Positions 25,216 through 48,092 are shown, counted from the stretch's first letter. The stretch is DNA of 64,000 bases from Lichenostomus cassidix (GCA_008360975.2 CM039192.1:12638742-12702741); one strand, 5' to 3'. Numbers and translations: made by a program. The notes: generated by a model not told the origin, from the letters alone.

Positions 25216-28200
25216 CTGTACATGGTAAATATTGTTACCTGATGACACTTTGCACAAAAATTCTGACAGGAATTTGTGCAGGATGGTTAGGAGGTGTCTT
25301 ATTTCCAGTGTTTGCAATGGAACCTTCTCTAACGATACCAGATAGATAGTAAAATGTTTTAAAATGGAAAATATAGTGGAACTCTAAAATAATGACTCAG
25401 TTGTCCTTTTTAAAAGCTTTTGTACATATTGGGCAGCTGCTATGTGTTGACACGGTGTGTTTCTGTGCATTTATAATGGCTGTTTCCTTTGTGCTCACAC
25501 CTCTGCTTCTGTTTTGTTAGGCACCACCCACTGGAAAATGGGTGTTTTGATACAAAGCAATACAGTAAGAAAAAAATCGGATCAGATCCAGCATCTCAAT
25601 TCCAGCCAAAGAACTGAATTAAAATGGAGTCCCTCTTAAGCCTGTGTACAGTGACTTCAGGGTAGACATGATGTTGCAGCCTTCCTGATGTCAGGTAGCC
25701 AGGAAGTCCTGGACTATGGTTAAGTTCATAGAAAATCCAAAGGTACAATGTATGATAATCCTAAATAATGGGAAAATTGTTACTTCCCTTCCCCCCCGCC
25801 CCAAAAAAAAGAAAAAAAAACCCAAAGAAATCTTATATGTCTTTAAAATTAGGTCCCAAAAATCCAGGGCCCCAAACTTCTAAACACAGACAGATAGTTT
25901 GGGACAGATGGGGAGTCAAGGGTGGTATTCATAACTCTTGGTGCTCATACATTCATGTGCTATGAGATGGAAGAAGTGGAATTCAGTTTCACAGCTAATT
26001 CTGGCTAAAGGTGTGAGGAAGTAGTTACTCGAGTTTTCATTCATTTGTCCAATTTTGTTTGTTTTGGAAGGGGTGAGATGGGCTAAAGATCTTATTTCTT
26101 TTACTGAGTTGTTTAGTCTATTAACATTCCCAGATACTTTTTTATAATTATAACCAGTCTTCATCATGTGGGTAAAGTTAGAGAGAAAGCTATTGACTAC
26201 ATCTTTTCCCTTTATTTCATTTAATTCTCTGCTATCAGTGCCAATGTCTGTGTGAGACTGCTCTCAAATGGAAGGAGTGCTGTTAGCAAGTTGGTGGGGA
26301 AACAAATATTTGTTTGCAAGTGCCAAGACATTTGCTGTCCCTCCTTCTCTTCAGGGATAAATTGAGATGATTCAGTGTACACTCCAACCCTAATTTTAAT
26401 CCCATTTAAACAAATAATTGTGCCCTGCACCTTTCTTCATTATAAATTCACTCTCTCATATATCTGTGGCCAGGGCACAGAGACAGTACTAACTTGAATA
26501 AATCGTACAATTCACATTTGCGGGAGGCAAAAAACCAACCACACACGTGTGGTCAGAAGGAAACCCACATTGCTGGTTAAACTAGAGCCATCTCAATAGA
26601 GAAAATGAGCAGCTAAGTCTGTAAAACAATTCAGTAGGAAGGTGTATTTGCTGTAGGGAACTTTGAGGAAAGTGCCTCCTGTTCTGGTCCGTGGGCAGTG
26701 TGGTGCTTGCAGCTGGGGCTGGGCCGGAGGGGAGGCTCCTGCCAGGCTCTGCGTGGCTCCTGGCAGGAGAGCGGCAGGCCGCAGGGGCTGTTGTCTCCTG
26801 CTTGGGTTTGCTCTGGCTCCCCAGCTGCGCTCCCCCTCCTGCCTGCCTGCACTGATGAGCATCCTCCCTACGGGAGGCTTTCTCCGGAGCGTGGTCGCTG
26901 CTGACTGACAACCTGAGAAGCCTCTAAAGAATTTAGAGATGCTCAAAAAGTCTCTCTGCAAACTTGTGGTGTAGGAGATGGGGCACAGCCTGGGTTGCTC
27001 TCAGTGCTGGCTACCCACAGGAGAGGGATATCCAGTGCTCTGTAACTCTGAGGTGCTTGGAGTGAGCACCACGGGGCTCATCCCCTGCAGCCTGAACAGG
27101 TGCTCAGCAAGGTTGGGCATGGGATCCCTCCTTGGGCTGCACCGATGGAGTTGTGAGCCCTGGGAAAACAGACCTTGGCTGTTGCCACAGCTTTTCTTTT
27201 GAACGCCTGAGAACGCAGTCACACGATTTGTCATCAGGCCCTTCAGTCAAAAGGGCAAAGATGTGTTGGAAGAAGAGAGCAGCTTTCGGGGGATGGTTTT
27301 GTTGTGTGGTGCAGTGCAAGTCCTCAGATCACAGATGCTGGGTCACTGACGGTTAAACTTGAAAGGACTCTCATGCAGCACGTTTGTTGTAGGGAAACAC
27401 TGGTGTACCCAGAACAATCTTACCAGGTGGCAAATACATGTGTTTGCTTGCTTGTTTTTAAAGTCTGTTCTTGTTTAAAATGATGGGTACTGTTAGTAAA
27501 AAAGAAATAGCATTACCATACAGCACAGAATACATGTTTCTCCTAGGCAAACCATGCTGTTTGACTTTCATCTTGCATAGTACAAAACCTATAGTTATTT
27601 TCTTTTTAAACCTTTCAGTTATTTCTGTCAGGTATTGATAAGTGGAGAACTTCCTCCCCACCTCTGTTTCATGCAGTTCTCCTCAGGCCAGTTACAACAT
27701 GGTGCAGATTCATGACGGATGTTTATTATAATCAGGAATGTGCCTCATATTCACCAGTGTGCTGTTACATTTGTGGGTGCTCTTCTTAAATTTTAAATGA
27801 ATTAGTTTCTTAAAAATTGTTCACTAACAAACCCAAAGTCTTAACTAATTGTACTTTGCCTTAACACACACCATCCCCAAGGAATGGGAGATTTACTTTG
27901 CTGAAGTAAACCCCATCTCCAGTCCTGGGTCAATGAAGCTGACAGCTTCTTCAGCTCCAGGGATACCCACTTGGGTCACTGTGGCACACAAGCATCTCCA
28001 AAACTAGGTGGATGAAGGCCTTGAGGGGCTACTCTCACCAGACTCATGGAAGCTGTGATGTTTGCAAGTGCAGCTTCATTTCCATTCATGGTGTTTGCAT
28101 GAAACCTTGATTCTGAATTCACTAAAGGGACAGGGAATACATACACCTTTCTGAAAATATCTCTAGTAGAACTGGCTGTATCTCATATTTATGTCACTTG

Positions 28201-28714
28201 AATTTTCAGGAGAGTTGAGTAACTGCTGTTCCTGTTGAATTCAATGGGATTGCTGCGAACACACAACACATTTGGAAGTCAGAACAATAATGCGTGTGCA
28301 TAGCTATAAAACAGGTTACTTGATACTGTTTGTCACATGTAATTTACTTATTTTTCTTCCCTACTTCTTTGAAGGCAGTATAAAATCTGGATGTTGATTT
28401 TTACTGTTTGTTTATTGCTGAGTAATTTCAGCCAACATGTGTTTTCCAGCATTAAGTCTATTCATCATGAACATCAATCCATTGAGATTGTAAGTGCATC
28501 ACAGTTTTCCCACCTAGATCAAAATAAGAGTCTGGAACAGCTTCCTTCTTTTTAACTTGAGCTGGTTTTATTTTCCCCTGCAACTTGCTCTAATGACATG
28601 ACCAGCTTCAAGTTCCTCAGGCTGGAAAGCTTGGCAGTAAAGTCCTGTGCAGGGCAGACGTTTGAAACATGAGGTTTTTCTCAGGATTGGAACATGGCAA
28701 TTGTCTTCCCTTCT

Positions 28715-28745
28715 GTAGAAGCTCAGTGCTTCTACTGAGCACTGA
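28715..28745. other. Two overlapping, mutually exclusive hairpins
   Basis: GTAGAAGC (28715-28722) pairs with GCTTCTAC (28728-28735) across a 5-nt loop. TCAGTGCT (28723-28730) pairs with AGCACTGA (28738-28745) across a 7-nt loop. Both stems are perfect 8-mers that share bases and cannot form together. No transcript is evident here except the ZNF423 pre-mRNA. Confidence 0.4.
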
Positions 28746-30264
28746 CAGAAAATACTAATTTAGAAGCAGAATTCTGTTCTCTGGAAAGTGCTTATCATCT
28801 GTTAGAGACAGGGACTGCAAACCCATTTTCTTACAGGTCAGGTCACCACATAATATCAGTTGAAGATCACATAATAGAAATCCATCCTAGCAATGCAGTC
28901 ACTTCTGGTGACCCCTGCCAGAGGGCACAGAGCATTTTTGGTGTGTGGTCCCAGTTTTCCGACTTCTAGTGGTTCTTTTGGCTCACAGCTGATACATGAC
29001 AGAAGAGTGGAAACAGCTCTGCAGAAATGGAAAGGCCACTCTAATATTCTCTACCAGCACAGAAGCAGATAGCCATTTGTCTTAGCAGTGACAGCAGTTT
29101 ATCAGAGAACTCTTGGCAAAACTGTCTTTGTCCTAGTTTGCCACTGCCCCAGTTTTAAAGGCACTTGCTTCTCCAGACTGCTGCCCACACCATCAAAATG
29201 AGCTCTGACTTGATTCTGCACAAGCTGAATATCCTGTGGGAAAGAAAATGCTGCTTGTCCTTGTCAGTGCTGACTTCCAGGACTTGCTGCTCACCGAGCA
29301 GGATATGATCCTTAAATGAATTTTATGAATGAGCTAAATGGATTGTAATTGATGACTTAATCTTCACTTGAAAGTACAATGCAAAAACATGAAAATGAGC
29401 ACAATAAAGCATTAAATTAAATCTCACCACTCTGGTCCATTCATGGAGAAAAGTCTGTCTCTCTTTACTTTCAGCTCCTGTATTCATTGAGTTTCCCCAA
29501 CAGCAGCTAGTCTGTGTTTGTGGTGCTGTGGTTATGAACTGAGGGAAAGAGCTTGAGCTGAGTCTGTGTGACTGCACGTGCCTGAGGGTACTCAGCAAAA
29601 CAGCCTGAGAACAGGTGCCTGCTGTATTTGAGAGCTGCCTGATCAAATGGGAGGGAGGAAACCATAAATCTAGGAAATTCATCTCAAGCATTTCATCCCC
29701 CCAGAAAGGCTGTCCCGCTGGCCACATTTCCACAAGCAGTTCAGTCTCGGTGCTCAGGTGTGTGCTGTGTGGGAACATCCTCCCTGCTAACAGCAGCAAA
29801 ACACAAGGAAGGGAAAATGTCTCTGTATAGAGATGAGAAAATGCATGAAGTTATGCATGTATTGCAGAGACCTGCATGGAGGCTGATGCTCTTCCACTGC
29901 CCTGAGCTGGATCTTTGGCTCTGCAAAGGGGCAGTGCAGGGCCCAGGGCTGGCCCCACTCGAGCTGTGACGAGGGCAGGTTCTGCAAACCTGCCATGGGG
30001 GCTGCTCAGATCACTGCAGCCACCCTGCTTGCATCCCTATGCTTAGATAAAAAAGGAAGCAGGCAAAGCTCTTAACTGCTGTGTGTTGTCTCTTTGTTGT
30101 GCATAATCAAGTGCTGAAATCATGATAAATGTTGACATCAAGTAGCAAGAAGTGCAGAATATAATTGTGTGAGTGTAAGGCCAATGGGGTCATATGAAGT
30201 TTGTGCTCTGGCTAACATAACATGTAGAAATATTACTAACAATTAGCATAAGTATTATCATTTA

Positions 30265-30288
30265 TTATAACTAATTTTATAACTAATT
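30265..30288. repeat. Perfect tandem 12-mer in AT-rich sequence
   Basis: TTATAACTAATT occurs twice back to back (30265-30276 and 30277-30288) in a strongly AT-rich stretch (about 30220-30315). Confidence 0.7.
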
Positions 30289-31874
30289 ATTGTAAGTAAT
30301 AATTATTCTACTAGGATTTCTTTCCTGAGGGCTTTGTCAGTCCTAATGTTTGAAAGTTGTGCATATCGTAGCTGAAACTCTAATTTTATAGTATTCTCTC
30401 AATGTGACTGTTGCATCCGTGCTGCATTTGTGAGACTCCATATACAGTTTTGTTCTTTTACATCTGTCTTACAATGTGCCCTTTTGCTAAATGATCTGTA
30501 GGTATCAAAGCAGGCAAGAATGACACAGGACCCTCTAGGTAGCAGGGTAAGCAGAAGCAGCAAGCTATTGAGATCTTCCTGTTATTTCATTGATGATTTT
30601 GTAGGTATCTTCTTCTAATCTCATTAAAAAAAGACTGAATGTGCATTTGAACATTTCTGAGGAGCAAATTGCTAAGCAAAATACATATATAATCCTAACA
30701 TTTTGGTAGAAATAGGGTGAGTTATTATTGATTCACAGAGCACGACAAAACATCACTGCATGAATTAGCAAACAGCTGTTTCTAATTTGAGTTTAGAACT
30801 GTACACAGAGGAACTTGTTTTAGTGTTCACTCCTTTCATTTATAATGAATTTTAATTACCGCTACAGGTGAGAAAAATGTAGAAACAAGCTTGTATCTTG
30901 TGGAAGAAACAAAGGAGAGACAGATGCTAACAGATTTACAGTCTGTGATAAAAGGAATGTTTTGGTACACTTTACATGTAATTAGAGTGCAGCTGTTTTC
31001 AGTCCCAAGTCCATGATGCACAGCAGAATATAGTATCTGCTGCTTTTCCAAAGGGAGTAAAGAAAAACAGTGATTCAACTCTGAAAGCATTTCGTTTATT
31101 CCTAGATCTAACATAAAACTTTCTCCTCCAGCCCTATTATGCCATTTATTGAAGTGTGAAATAACTTATTTAATGATATGTTAATTTTTTTGTTACCAGC
31201 AAAATACAGACTGTTTGACATAAGGAAAAATAATGTTAAAAATAACTTTCTTATTTTATCATCTGCACAGAATTATGGATCACCCTGTCGATGGTCGTTA
31301 CTGAGCCTTGATATCTCTGCTAATAGGAGACAAGGGCTCAGGCATGCATTACTCTGGCTTAACAAGTTTCTGTATATCAGCTAAGCTTCAATAGACATCT
31401 TTGTGTGTACTTTTAACTTGCACTATAAAAAAGACTAATTAGATGTATCTTTGATCACTACAGAAAGGTTTAAACAAAGACAGCGAGGTTTAAACTGTCT
31501 ATGTGTAACAGTTTATCTGTGGCAGGCATCCCAGCAAGTTTAATGTTTGAAATTCTGCACTACATCTTGTGCTGATTTTGTATTCTAAATACCAAGTTAC
31601 TCTCTGCATGAGAAGAAAAATCAGATTATATATACTTTCCATTGAGCCAGACATCTTTCTTGCTTTTTCAAAAAAAATCACTATAAAATGAATTGCATTG
31701 CAAAACTGAGAAACTGGGAAAAGAGTCACTAACCTTTGGTAATTTAGTCCAACAAAAATGCTTACCTCATAAGCATGTGATTAGGTATAACTGCATTTTT
31801 CTCAAGTCACAGATAATAATGAAAACACTGCCTGTGGTGCCACTTACATTAGCACCTCTTAGACTTTTATCCAA

Positions 31875-31989
31875 TTTCATGTTTGCGTTTAACATTTTAT
31901 ACATATATATACATATATATATATATGTATATATATATGTGTATATATATATATATGTATATATACATATATATATACATATGTATATA

Positions 31990-32029
<40 letters not shown>

Positions 32030-32297
32030 AGCATAGTGCCTTAAAATAGAGAATTATGAACTGTTTGGTTCATGTTTCATGTTTGCGTTTAACATTTTAT
32101 ACATATATATACATATATATACACATATATATGTGTGTATATATATATACATATATATACATATATATATATGTATATATGCATATATATATATACATAT
32201 ATATATATATACATATGTATATATGTGTGTGTATATATATATATATATATATAAAATAGCATAGTGCCTTAAAATAGAGAATTATGAACTGTTTGGT
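31875..32297. repeat. Tandem duplication of a TA-rich microsatellite segment
   Basis: A segment starting TTTCATGTTTGCGTTTAACA at 31875 recurs at 32075. Its right flank (ATAGCATAGTGCCTTAAAAT to GAACTGTTTGGT) ends at 32069 and again at 32297. Each copy holds a long (TA)n-type tract interrupted by CATA/TGTG; the second copy is 28 bp longer, all inside the simple repeat. The unique flanks of the two copies look identical, so the duplication is recent or recently homogenised. Alternating Y/I codons in these frames are a by-product. Confidence 0.92.
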
Positions 32298-35200
32298 GAA
32301 GAAGCTGATGTCACTGAAGTGTGAAGCTGTGTATGGAGTTCTTCAGAGCAGTGTGAATTTCCCAGACCCTCCTCCCTGCCTTGGCTAAGGGTGGGAGCAG
32401 TTCTGGGGGACAGTGGCATGATATTTTTTGAGGAATAATTATAAGTTGCAGCAACCTTTTTTCTCTCATTTAGTGCAGTGTGCTTGAGCGTGCAGTAGTG
32501 CTGGGTGTCCGTCACAGCCCAGCAGTGCCAGTGCCATTCAGAGGTAGATGCAGTGTACAAGGACCTTCATTGCCACAGGGGCTGGTGGGTCACAGTCCAC
32601 TATTGCTTTCTGTGACACAACAAACAGAAATGTTCACTGAAGCTAATATATGCACAAAAAATTGAGTTTGGAATATTATTGATACTTCTAATTATTTGTT
32701 ATAACTGTGTGCGAAATATGCAGGAGAATGGGACTAAACACTCAAAAAAAAAAAAAAAGCAGAAAGCTATCACAGTGCCCTGAAAATGTTGAAGCTTAAA
32801 ACATTTGCTATGTAAACTTGATTTGCATTATTTCACACCAGCACTGCAGTGTAAATGAGCAGCGTATGCTATGTGAGGTTCTCACTATAATCCATTGTAA
32901 TAATCTATCCCTGGCTTTAATACATAGTGCAGCAATGCAAAATTTGCGGTAACAGGTACTGAGGATTTGTCAGTCCTCAATCTCTGTGTTTTATTCTCAT
33001 AGTTAAGCATCTGCAATAATAATAATTATTGAAATTGATAGCATTTCTATTGAACTTTCCGTCTGAGGATGTCTCGGGGTTTTCACAGCTATACAGAAGT
33101 AAGCCCTACAATTTGCCCTTGAGGAGCAGATGGCTTTTTGCTATTATGGAGATGAGGAACTGAAGCACAGTTCAAAAGCGTGTCTTATGATGCCAAGTTT
33201 GTTTTCAAAAGTAAGTTACTTTTTTGGGTGCTAGAATTCCATCAACTTTCAATAGCTTAAAGCAATTTCAGTGCTTTGACCATCTTTAACTTGTGTATCA
33301 TGGAGATACACACGGAGATGTCTCTAATCTTTAGAGTGAACCAGGAATCTGAGCTGAAATCAAACAGCAATCCTTTATTCAACAATCGATTTTGGGGTTT
33401 TGTATTTCTTAATTTAAGTATTTCTTTTGTGTACTAGCTCTGTGCTAGAGGAATAAACCTGACAGAATAAGATCACATTCTAAATCTGACCTCCTTGGTT
33501 TATTGTCCTGTATGGAGATGCCTTCTGGGCTCACAAGGGGAGTCTTAAAGATGTCTCTTTGGCCAAAGCCTGGATTTTTTGGATGCCTGGGGCTGGTTGT
33601 GCAGCCTCTCCTGAGCCCTGTGGTGCTCAATCTGTGCTGGTGGCACTGGAATAAACTGGCTTCCTGTACTGCACAGGCACATTGCAGCGTGCCCATGGTG
33701 TGGAGGGACGTACAGAGGCACTCTGGAAGAGCCACCTGAACTCTCCCCATGCAGGGAAGACAGAGTAGGGAGATTCTTCAATGGAGGGGAACCCAGTGAT
33801 ACTCTGCTGGTAAACAAGAGGGTTTCGGCAAGGACAAACTTCAGGTCCAGGCCAGCAAATGTGGTCTCTGTGCATGTGCTTTGTTCTGAAGAGGAAAAGC
33901 AACCACCTAGGGGTAGCCTGGGTTTGCACAGCTCCTGCCCAGGAATGTGGCCCCCAGGGCTGGGTGACTGGGTGGCTGAGCAAGAAAATGAAGTTCTGCT
34001 TAAAGTTTGGCAGGAGCACGCTGTTTCCAGCTACCTGTGGGCAGGGAGATGGGGAAGGTGTTTGCAGGGACTGTGAAATTGTGTCTGATTGATTATATTT
34101 CTATTAGCAAAATAACTCTGGAATAATAAATATATCAATGTCATCAGTGTATGCTGAGATGGCAGCACTGCTTACTCCTGGCAATCTGTGATGTGCTGTT
34201 TGTCTCCCTTCTAAGAGAGATCGCATCTTTTTAAGACTTCATTTTATTGTTTTAGCTTCATGAATATATCTCTGAACTTGGCTTATGTTATCTGGAAGAT
34301 AAATAGAGAACAAAGTATGATTTATACTACAGTTCGGTCAAATTGTTCTTATTAGAAGGAAAAAAATACATTTATTGAATGCACTGAGGCTGGAATTAGC
34401 TCTTCGCTAATGATGATAAATGCTTGCAGTCCTGTAAACGTGCTGAACATTAAGTTGCTAAATTACTGTACCACTTTGAGATTGATTATCAAGAATGGCC
34501 CTTTAAGCTTCATGACCTGCACATATATCCTGAGGACTACTGACATCCTGAAGCTTCCTTAATGCTCTTTTTTTCCTAATTAAACTTTTTATTGAATTTT
34601 ATTACCCTTTTAATACTTGTTTTGATTCTCTTCTGCGCAAATGACAAAAGCCTTGCACCAGCCATGTGATTCTCTATTTTAGAACAGTCCCACTTTGCAG
34701 GATTAGCCATTTTAATGACTTTAATCTCCTTTTTGAAAGTGATTTTTCTCATTCTGCTACATTCCTTTGATTGCATTAATGTAGAATTATTATTCTAACC
34801 ATCTTTGCCAGACATGTCATACCACATCTAAAATATATCTTCCCACTAAAATATTACTGTGGTAAAATACCTTTGAATTTTCTTCTCAGTTCATTATAGG
34901 TCTTTTCTTCAATTTAATATGGCAAGTTAAAATTAACAGGGCTATTATTCGTTCCATAAAGAGATTAATGATAATGAGTTTTCCCTAATTTCTTCAGTTA
35001 AGGTGTTTAGTAATTTAGTATCTTGTTTGTAAGAAGTCCAGGTAGGTTGTTTCTGGTGCTTAAAGTTTCTTAATTCTTTTAAATCTGTAAAAATATGAGA
35101 AAATGTTGGAATAAAAAGAATCTAGAAATTAAACATGAAAATTGGGAAAAGGTCCAACTGAAGCTAACAAAAGGAGACAACCCTTGCGTTCTGTGTAAAC

Positions 35201-35559
35201 GCTTCCATTTTATGACAAATTCAGCTTTTCAACCTAAGAAATGTTAATTTCTTTTTAATCCAAATTATATTAGCACAGGTTTTTTGCTTCACTCATAAAG
35301 TAATACTAATAACACATTCTTTGATTTTTTCTTGAATAACCCAGTATGTTTGAAGAGCAGCAGCTGGAGGGGAACTGGCTCTGTTTGAATGCTAGATTGT
35401 GTTTTGGGGTAGATCTGTTCATTTGAGAGGAAAAAGAGACTTTCTAGAGATTTGTTCAGTTTGCGCGGTGGGCCAATGTAATGGTTGGCATAAGTGCATA
35501 TGGATGGAAGGAAGTTAAGGCAATTGGCCCAGGCTGTGTTAGCACTGGATTTGGCCCAT
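32298..35559. other. Intronic sequence, no gene; AT-rich block at 34200-34800
   Basis: Unique sequence. The 34200-34800 part is AT-rich but of high complexity, free of repeats, with ATTA/TAATTA-type cores (for example CTAATTAAAC near 34578). This is the texture of a conserved non-coding element, but conservation cannot be judged from one sequence. Confidence 0.45.
32743..32758. repeat. Poly(A) run
   Basis: About 15 consecutive A after CACTC. I found no LINE body or processed gene upstream of it, so it is not evident as a retrotransposon tail. Confidence 0.6.
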
Positions 35560-36250
35560 TGCGGCTCAGGTTTCTGAGCTGAACAATGGAGCTTTATCCG
35601 CTGAAGGCGTTTGGAGTGCTCGGGCTTCTCCCGGCGCAGCCCTTCCTCCGTGCGCCTCTGCTCCGCACACGGCGCGGGCAGCCTGACTGCCAAAGGGAAG
35701 ATATTTAAAATGCACGTGTTTTTTGAAACATTGCTGCAAATAGACATTTCAAATTATTATCATTACAGCCAGCAAGCCCGAGCAGTAACTAGCACAATGG
35801 TGGGGTGCTTTTCCTCCTGTTGTTTTTCTCCTTTCTCCCCCTCTCCGTAGACAGCAGCAGCGGCAGCAAACGCAACATGTGCTGCCCTAGTTCAGGCCCA
35901 GCATCCCCCTCGTGCTCCCCTTTGTCTCCTTGCCCCTGGAGGAGCCCAGCTGGTGAGAGGAGGGAATTAGGCAGCCCTTAGCTACCGGCACCTCCCCGGG
36001 GCCCCTAATCCGGGCGCTGGCAGCCGGCTGCCTCCTTCCCTCCGACGGCCCGTGGCCGCAGGTCCGTAGGGATGGAGCCCCGGATACGGCTGGCGGCAAA
36101 GCTGGGGGATGGCGGGGGCTGGGGGCACCCTGGGGGCTCAGCAAAGCTGTGCTGGCAGCGGGGTGGGCGGCGGAGGTGGCTTAAATTGGGAACATGAGGC
36201 TTTGTTGCAGCTGCAGAGAGAAAGCCGTTCGTGGTTGGGGGAGTAAAGCC
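35560..36250. promoter_or_regulatory. CpG-rich block, possible internal promoter of ZNF423
   Basis: GC- and CpG-rich segments (35600-35690 and 35930-36180) stand out from the AT-rich intron on both sides. Between them lies a TATA-like TATTTAAAA (35702-35710). An ATG at 35797 has strong context (A at -3, G at +4) but its frame stops at the TAG of the candidate acceptor (35848-35850), so it would act only as an upstream ORF. Position and composition fit an alternative promoter or enhancer; neither is proven by sequence alone. Confidence 0.4.
35851..35952 (+). other. Candidate unannotated ZNF423 cassette or alternative first exon
   Basis: A 102-nt segment is preceded by a long pyrimidine tract (about 35811-35847) ending in CCGTAG and followed by CTG|GTGAGAGG. 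Its length is a multiple of three. If it enters in phase 1, as the large exon does, it reads through without a stop: a Ser/Gly start, then an in-frame ATG at 35877 (AACATGT, A at -3), then a Pro/Ser/Cys-rich peptide ending in one G. That G plus AT of the large exon restores the conserved Asp codon. It lies inside a CpG-rich block 2 kb upstream of the large exon. Inference only: there is no transcript evidence, and short open GC-rich segments can occur by chance. Confidence 0.35.
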
Positions 36251-37887
36251 TGAGAAAAGTTTACATAAAAAGCAGGAGCTCGTTGTCTGTGCTTTAGGCT
36301 TGGGCTCCAACAGATTTGGAGGAGCTAGTTGAGCACAAAGACCTTGAGCATCTTAGAAGCACGGATGCTTGCTGAGAGTCGAGGTGCATTTCGGGAGCAG
36401 GAAGAAACAGGTTCTCGGTGTCCAGCATCGCTCTGGAGCAGGAGGTTTAGTTAAACGGGGAGCAGAGCTCTCTGGGGAGCCCAGGGTGCAGAGAGTGGAT
36501 GGCTGACCTGGAAAATAGACATCCCTGTCGTGCGGGGAAAGTTGTTTGGTGTGTAGTTATGTGGTTTAGTTTTTTCGAAGGTAGCTGTTCTCTTTACCTG
36601 GCATGAAAAAGCAGGTTTTTGCCCTTGCAAGCGGTGCCGCAGGAGCTGCCTGGTGCGGTGGCGATACCCTCATGAGCCGAGCTCTGCTTTGAGAGCTCCT
36701 CACCGTACATGTGCCTTCTCTGCCTGGTGACTCCGCAGTTGGCAGGCACGAGGAGTGTGCGTGTGGCAGCCTACATGCACAGCCGGGGAGTGTTTTATTG
36801 GTTTGTTTTAGTAAAAGCTGGAGTAGGAACATTAAATGTTTTATAAGGATGGTGTATCTCGAGAACTGGCTCCTTTTTGGAATCTCCAAATATTTGTATG
36901 GTCAGCACCTTCTGTCATTTACATGAACTTTATTTTTGCTTCGTTCTGTAGTTAGTTTTATATCAGACTAGTGGCGCTTATGTTTCGCTCAACATCTCTG
37001 CATTTGTTGGAATTAGGATATTTGAACTCACTCTCTTCTGTTTCTTGTTAACAATTCTGTTAATGGAAGCTGACGACATTTTATGTATTTTCCTGAAATG
37101 ACAGTGTGGCTGCTGGAGTTGGTGCTGTGTTTCTTTATGGTAATACGGAATTATAAAATATTTTTCAAATCTTCATATTGAGTAAAGGAAATAGTTATTA
37201 AAACAGAGGCTGTGCCATTTTTTGGTTTATCCTGAACTTGGTTCTTTCGTGATATCTTGAGATCTCCAGTGGTGATTTTCCTGGGCTTTAAAAAATTTGT
37301 TTGATTTTGTACCAAGAGGGCAACATTACCTTTTATACAAGCAAATGTGGTGATGGTGCAGATCTGTTCTCTGATTTTCTTGAGCTCTCTCCAATCTGAT
37401 GCTTTTATTCCACCTAGATGTTCAACTCTGCCTTTGAGCAGCCTTTCATTCTGTTACAGTTTTGAGACAGAACTGAAGGATTTTTTTAATGGAGACATTA
37501 CTTAAAATCATCTTGATGTAGCATTTAACAGACCCACAAATTCACAGGTGATCACTTAACACTGTAGCTTTCTAAAATGTTTGTATTGCTTCGTTGCACA
37601 TTGTGTTTTGCTTTCTTTATTCATTGTTTATTGCTTTACAGTACAGTGAGCAGGTGTTAAACCTGCTAAAGAAAAATGCTTTTTATTAACACTATATGTT
37701 GGCATATTTGTGAATTATGTGTACAAATATATTTTTATTTCTCTTTCTTTAACCTCCTTTGAAATTCAAGAGGGTTTTTTGGGGTTTTTTTTGAGTTGAT
37801 TTTTTTTTTAATGCTGTAGTAGCAGAAGCCCATAGTGTTGTTGAGAGCTTTGTCCTTATTTCACAGATGCACTGGGAATTGTTTTTA
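36251..37887. other. Intronic sequence leading to the large ZNF423 exon
   Basis: GC content falls from the CpG-rich block toward AT-rich sequence. T-rich runs lie near 37774-37812. No coding frame recognised. Confidence 0.6.

Positions 37888-48092
<10,205 letters not shown>

Larger units (their letters stand above)
22641..31874. other. Intronic sequence, no gene seen
   Basis: Contains GC-rich patches at about 23890-24100, 24400-24640 and 26660-26900. CACACGTGTG, a 10-bp palindrome with a CACGTG E-box, lies at 26542-26551. A pure-strand C then A run lies near 25790-25820. The 8-bp hairpin GGCAGGTT/AACCTGCC at 29974-29994 is within chance. No gene recognised. Confidence 0.55.

Noticed and set aside
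26542..26551. CACACGTGTG palindrome with E-box
   Set aside because: A single 10-bp palindrome is unremarkable in a window of this size.
29974..29994. Perfect 8-bp hairpin GGCAGGTT/AACCTGCC
   Set aside because: Expected by chance in 64 kb; no poly(T) or transcript context.
31693..32264. Frames encoding alternating Tyr/Ile
   Set aside because: Translation of TA-type microsatellites.
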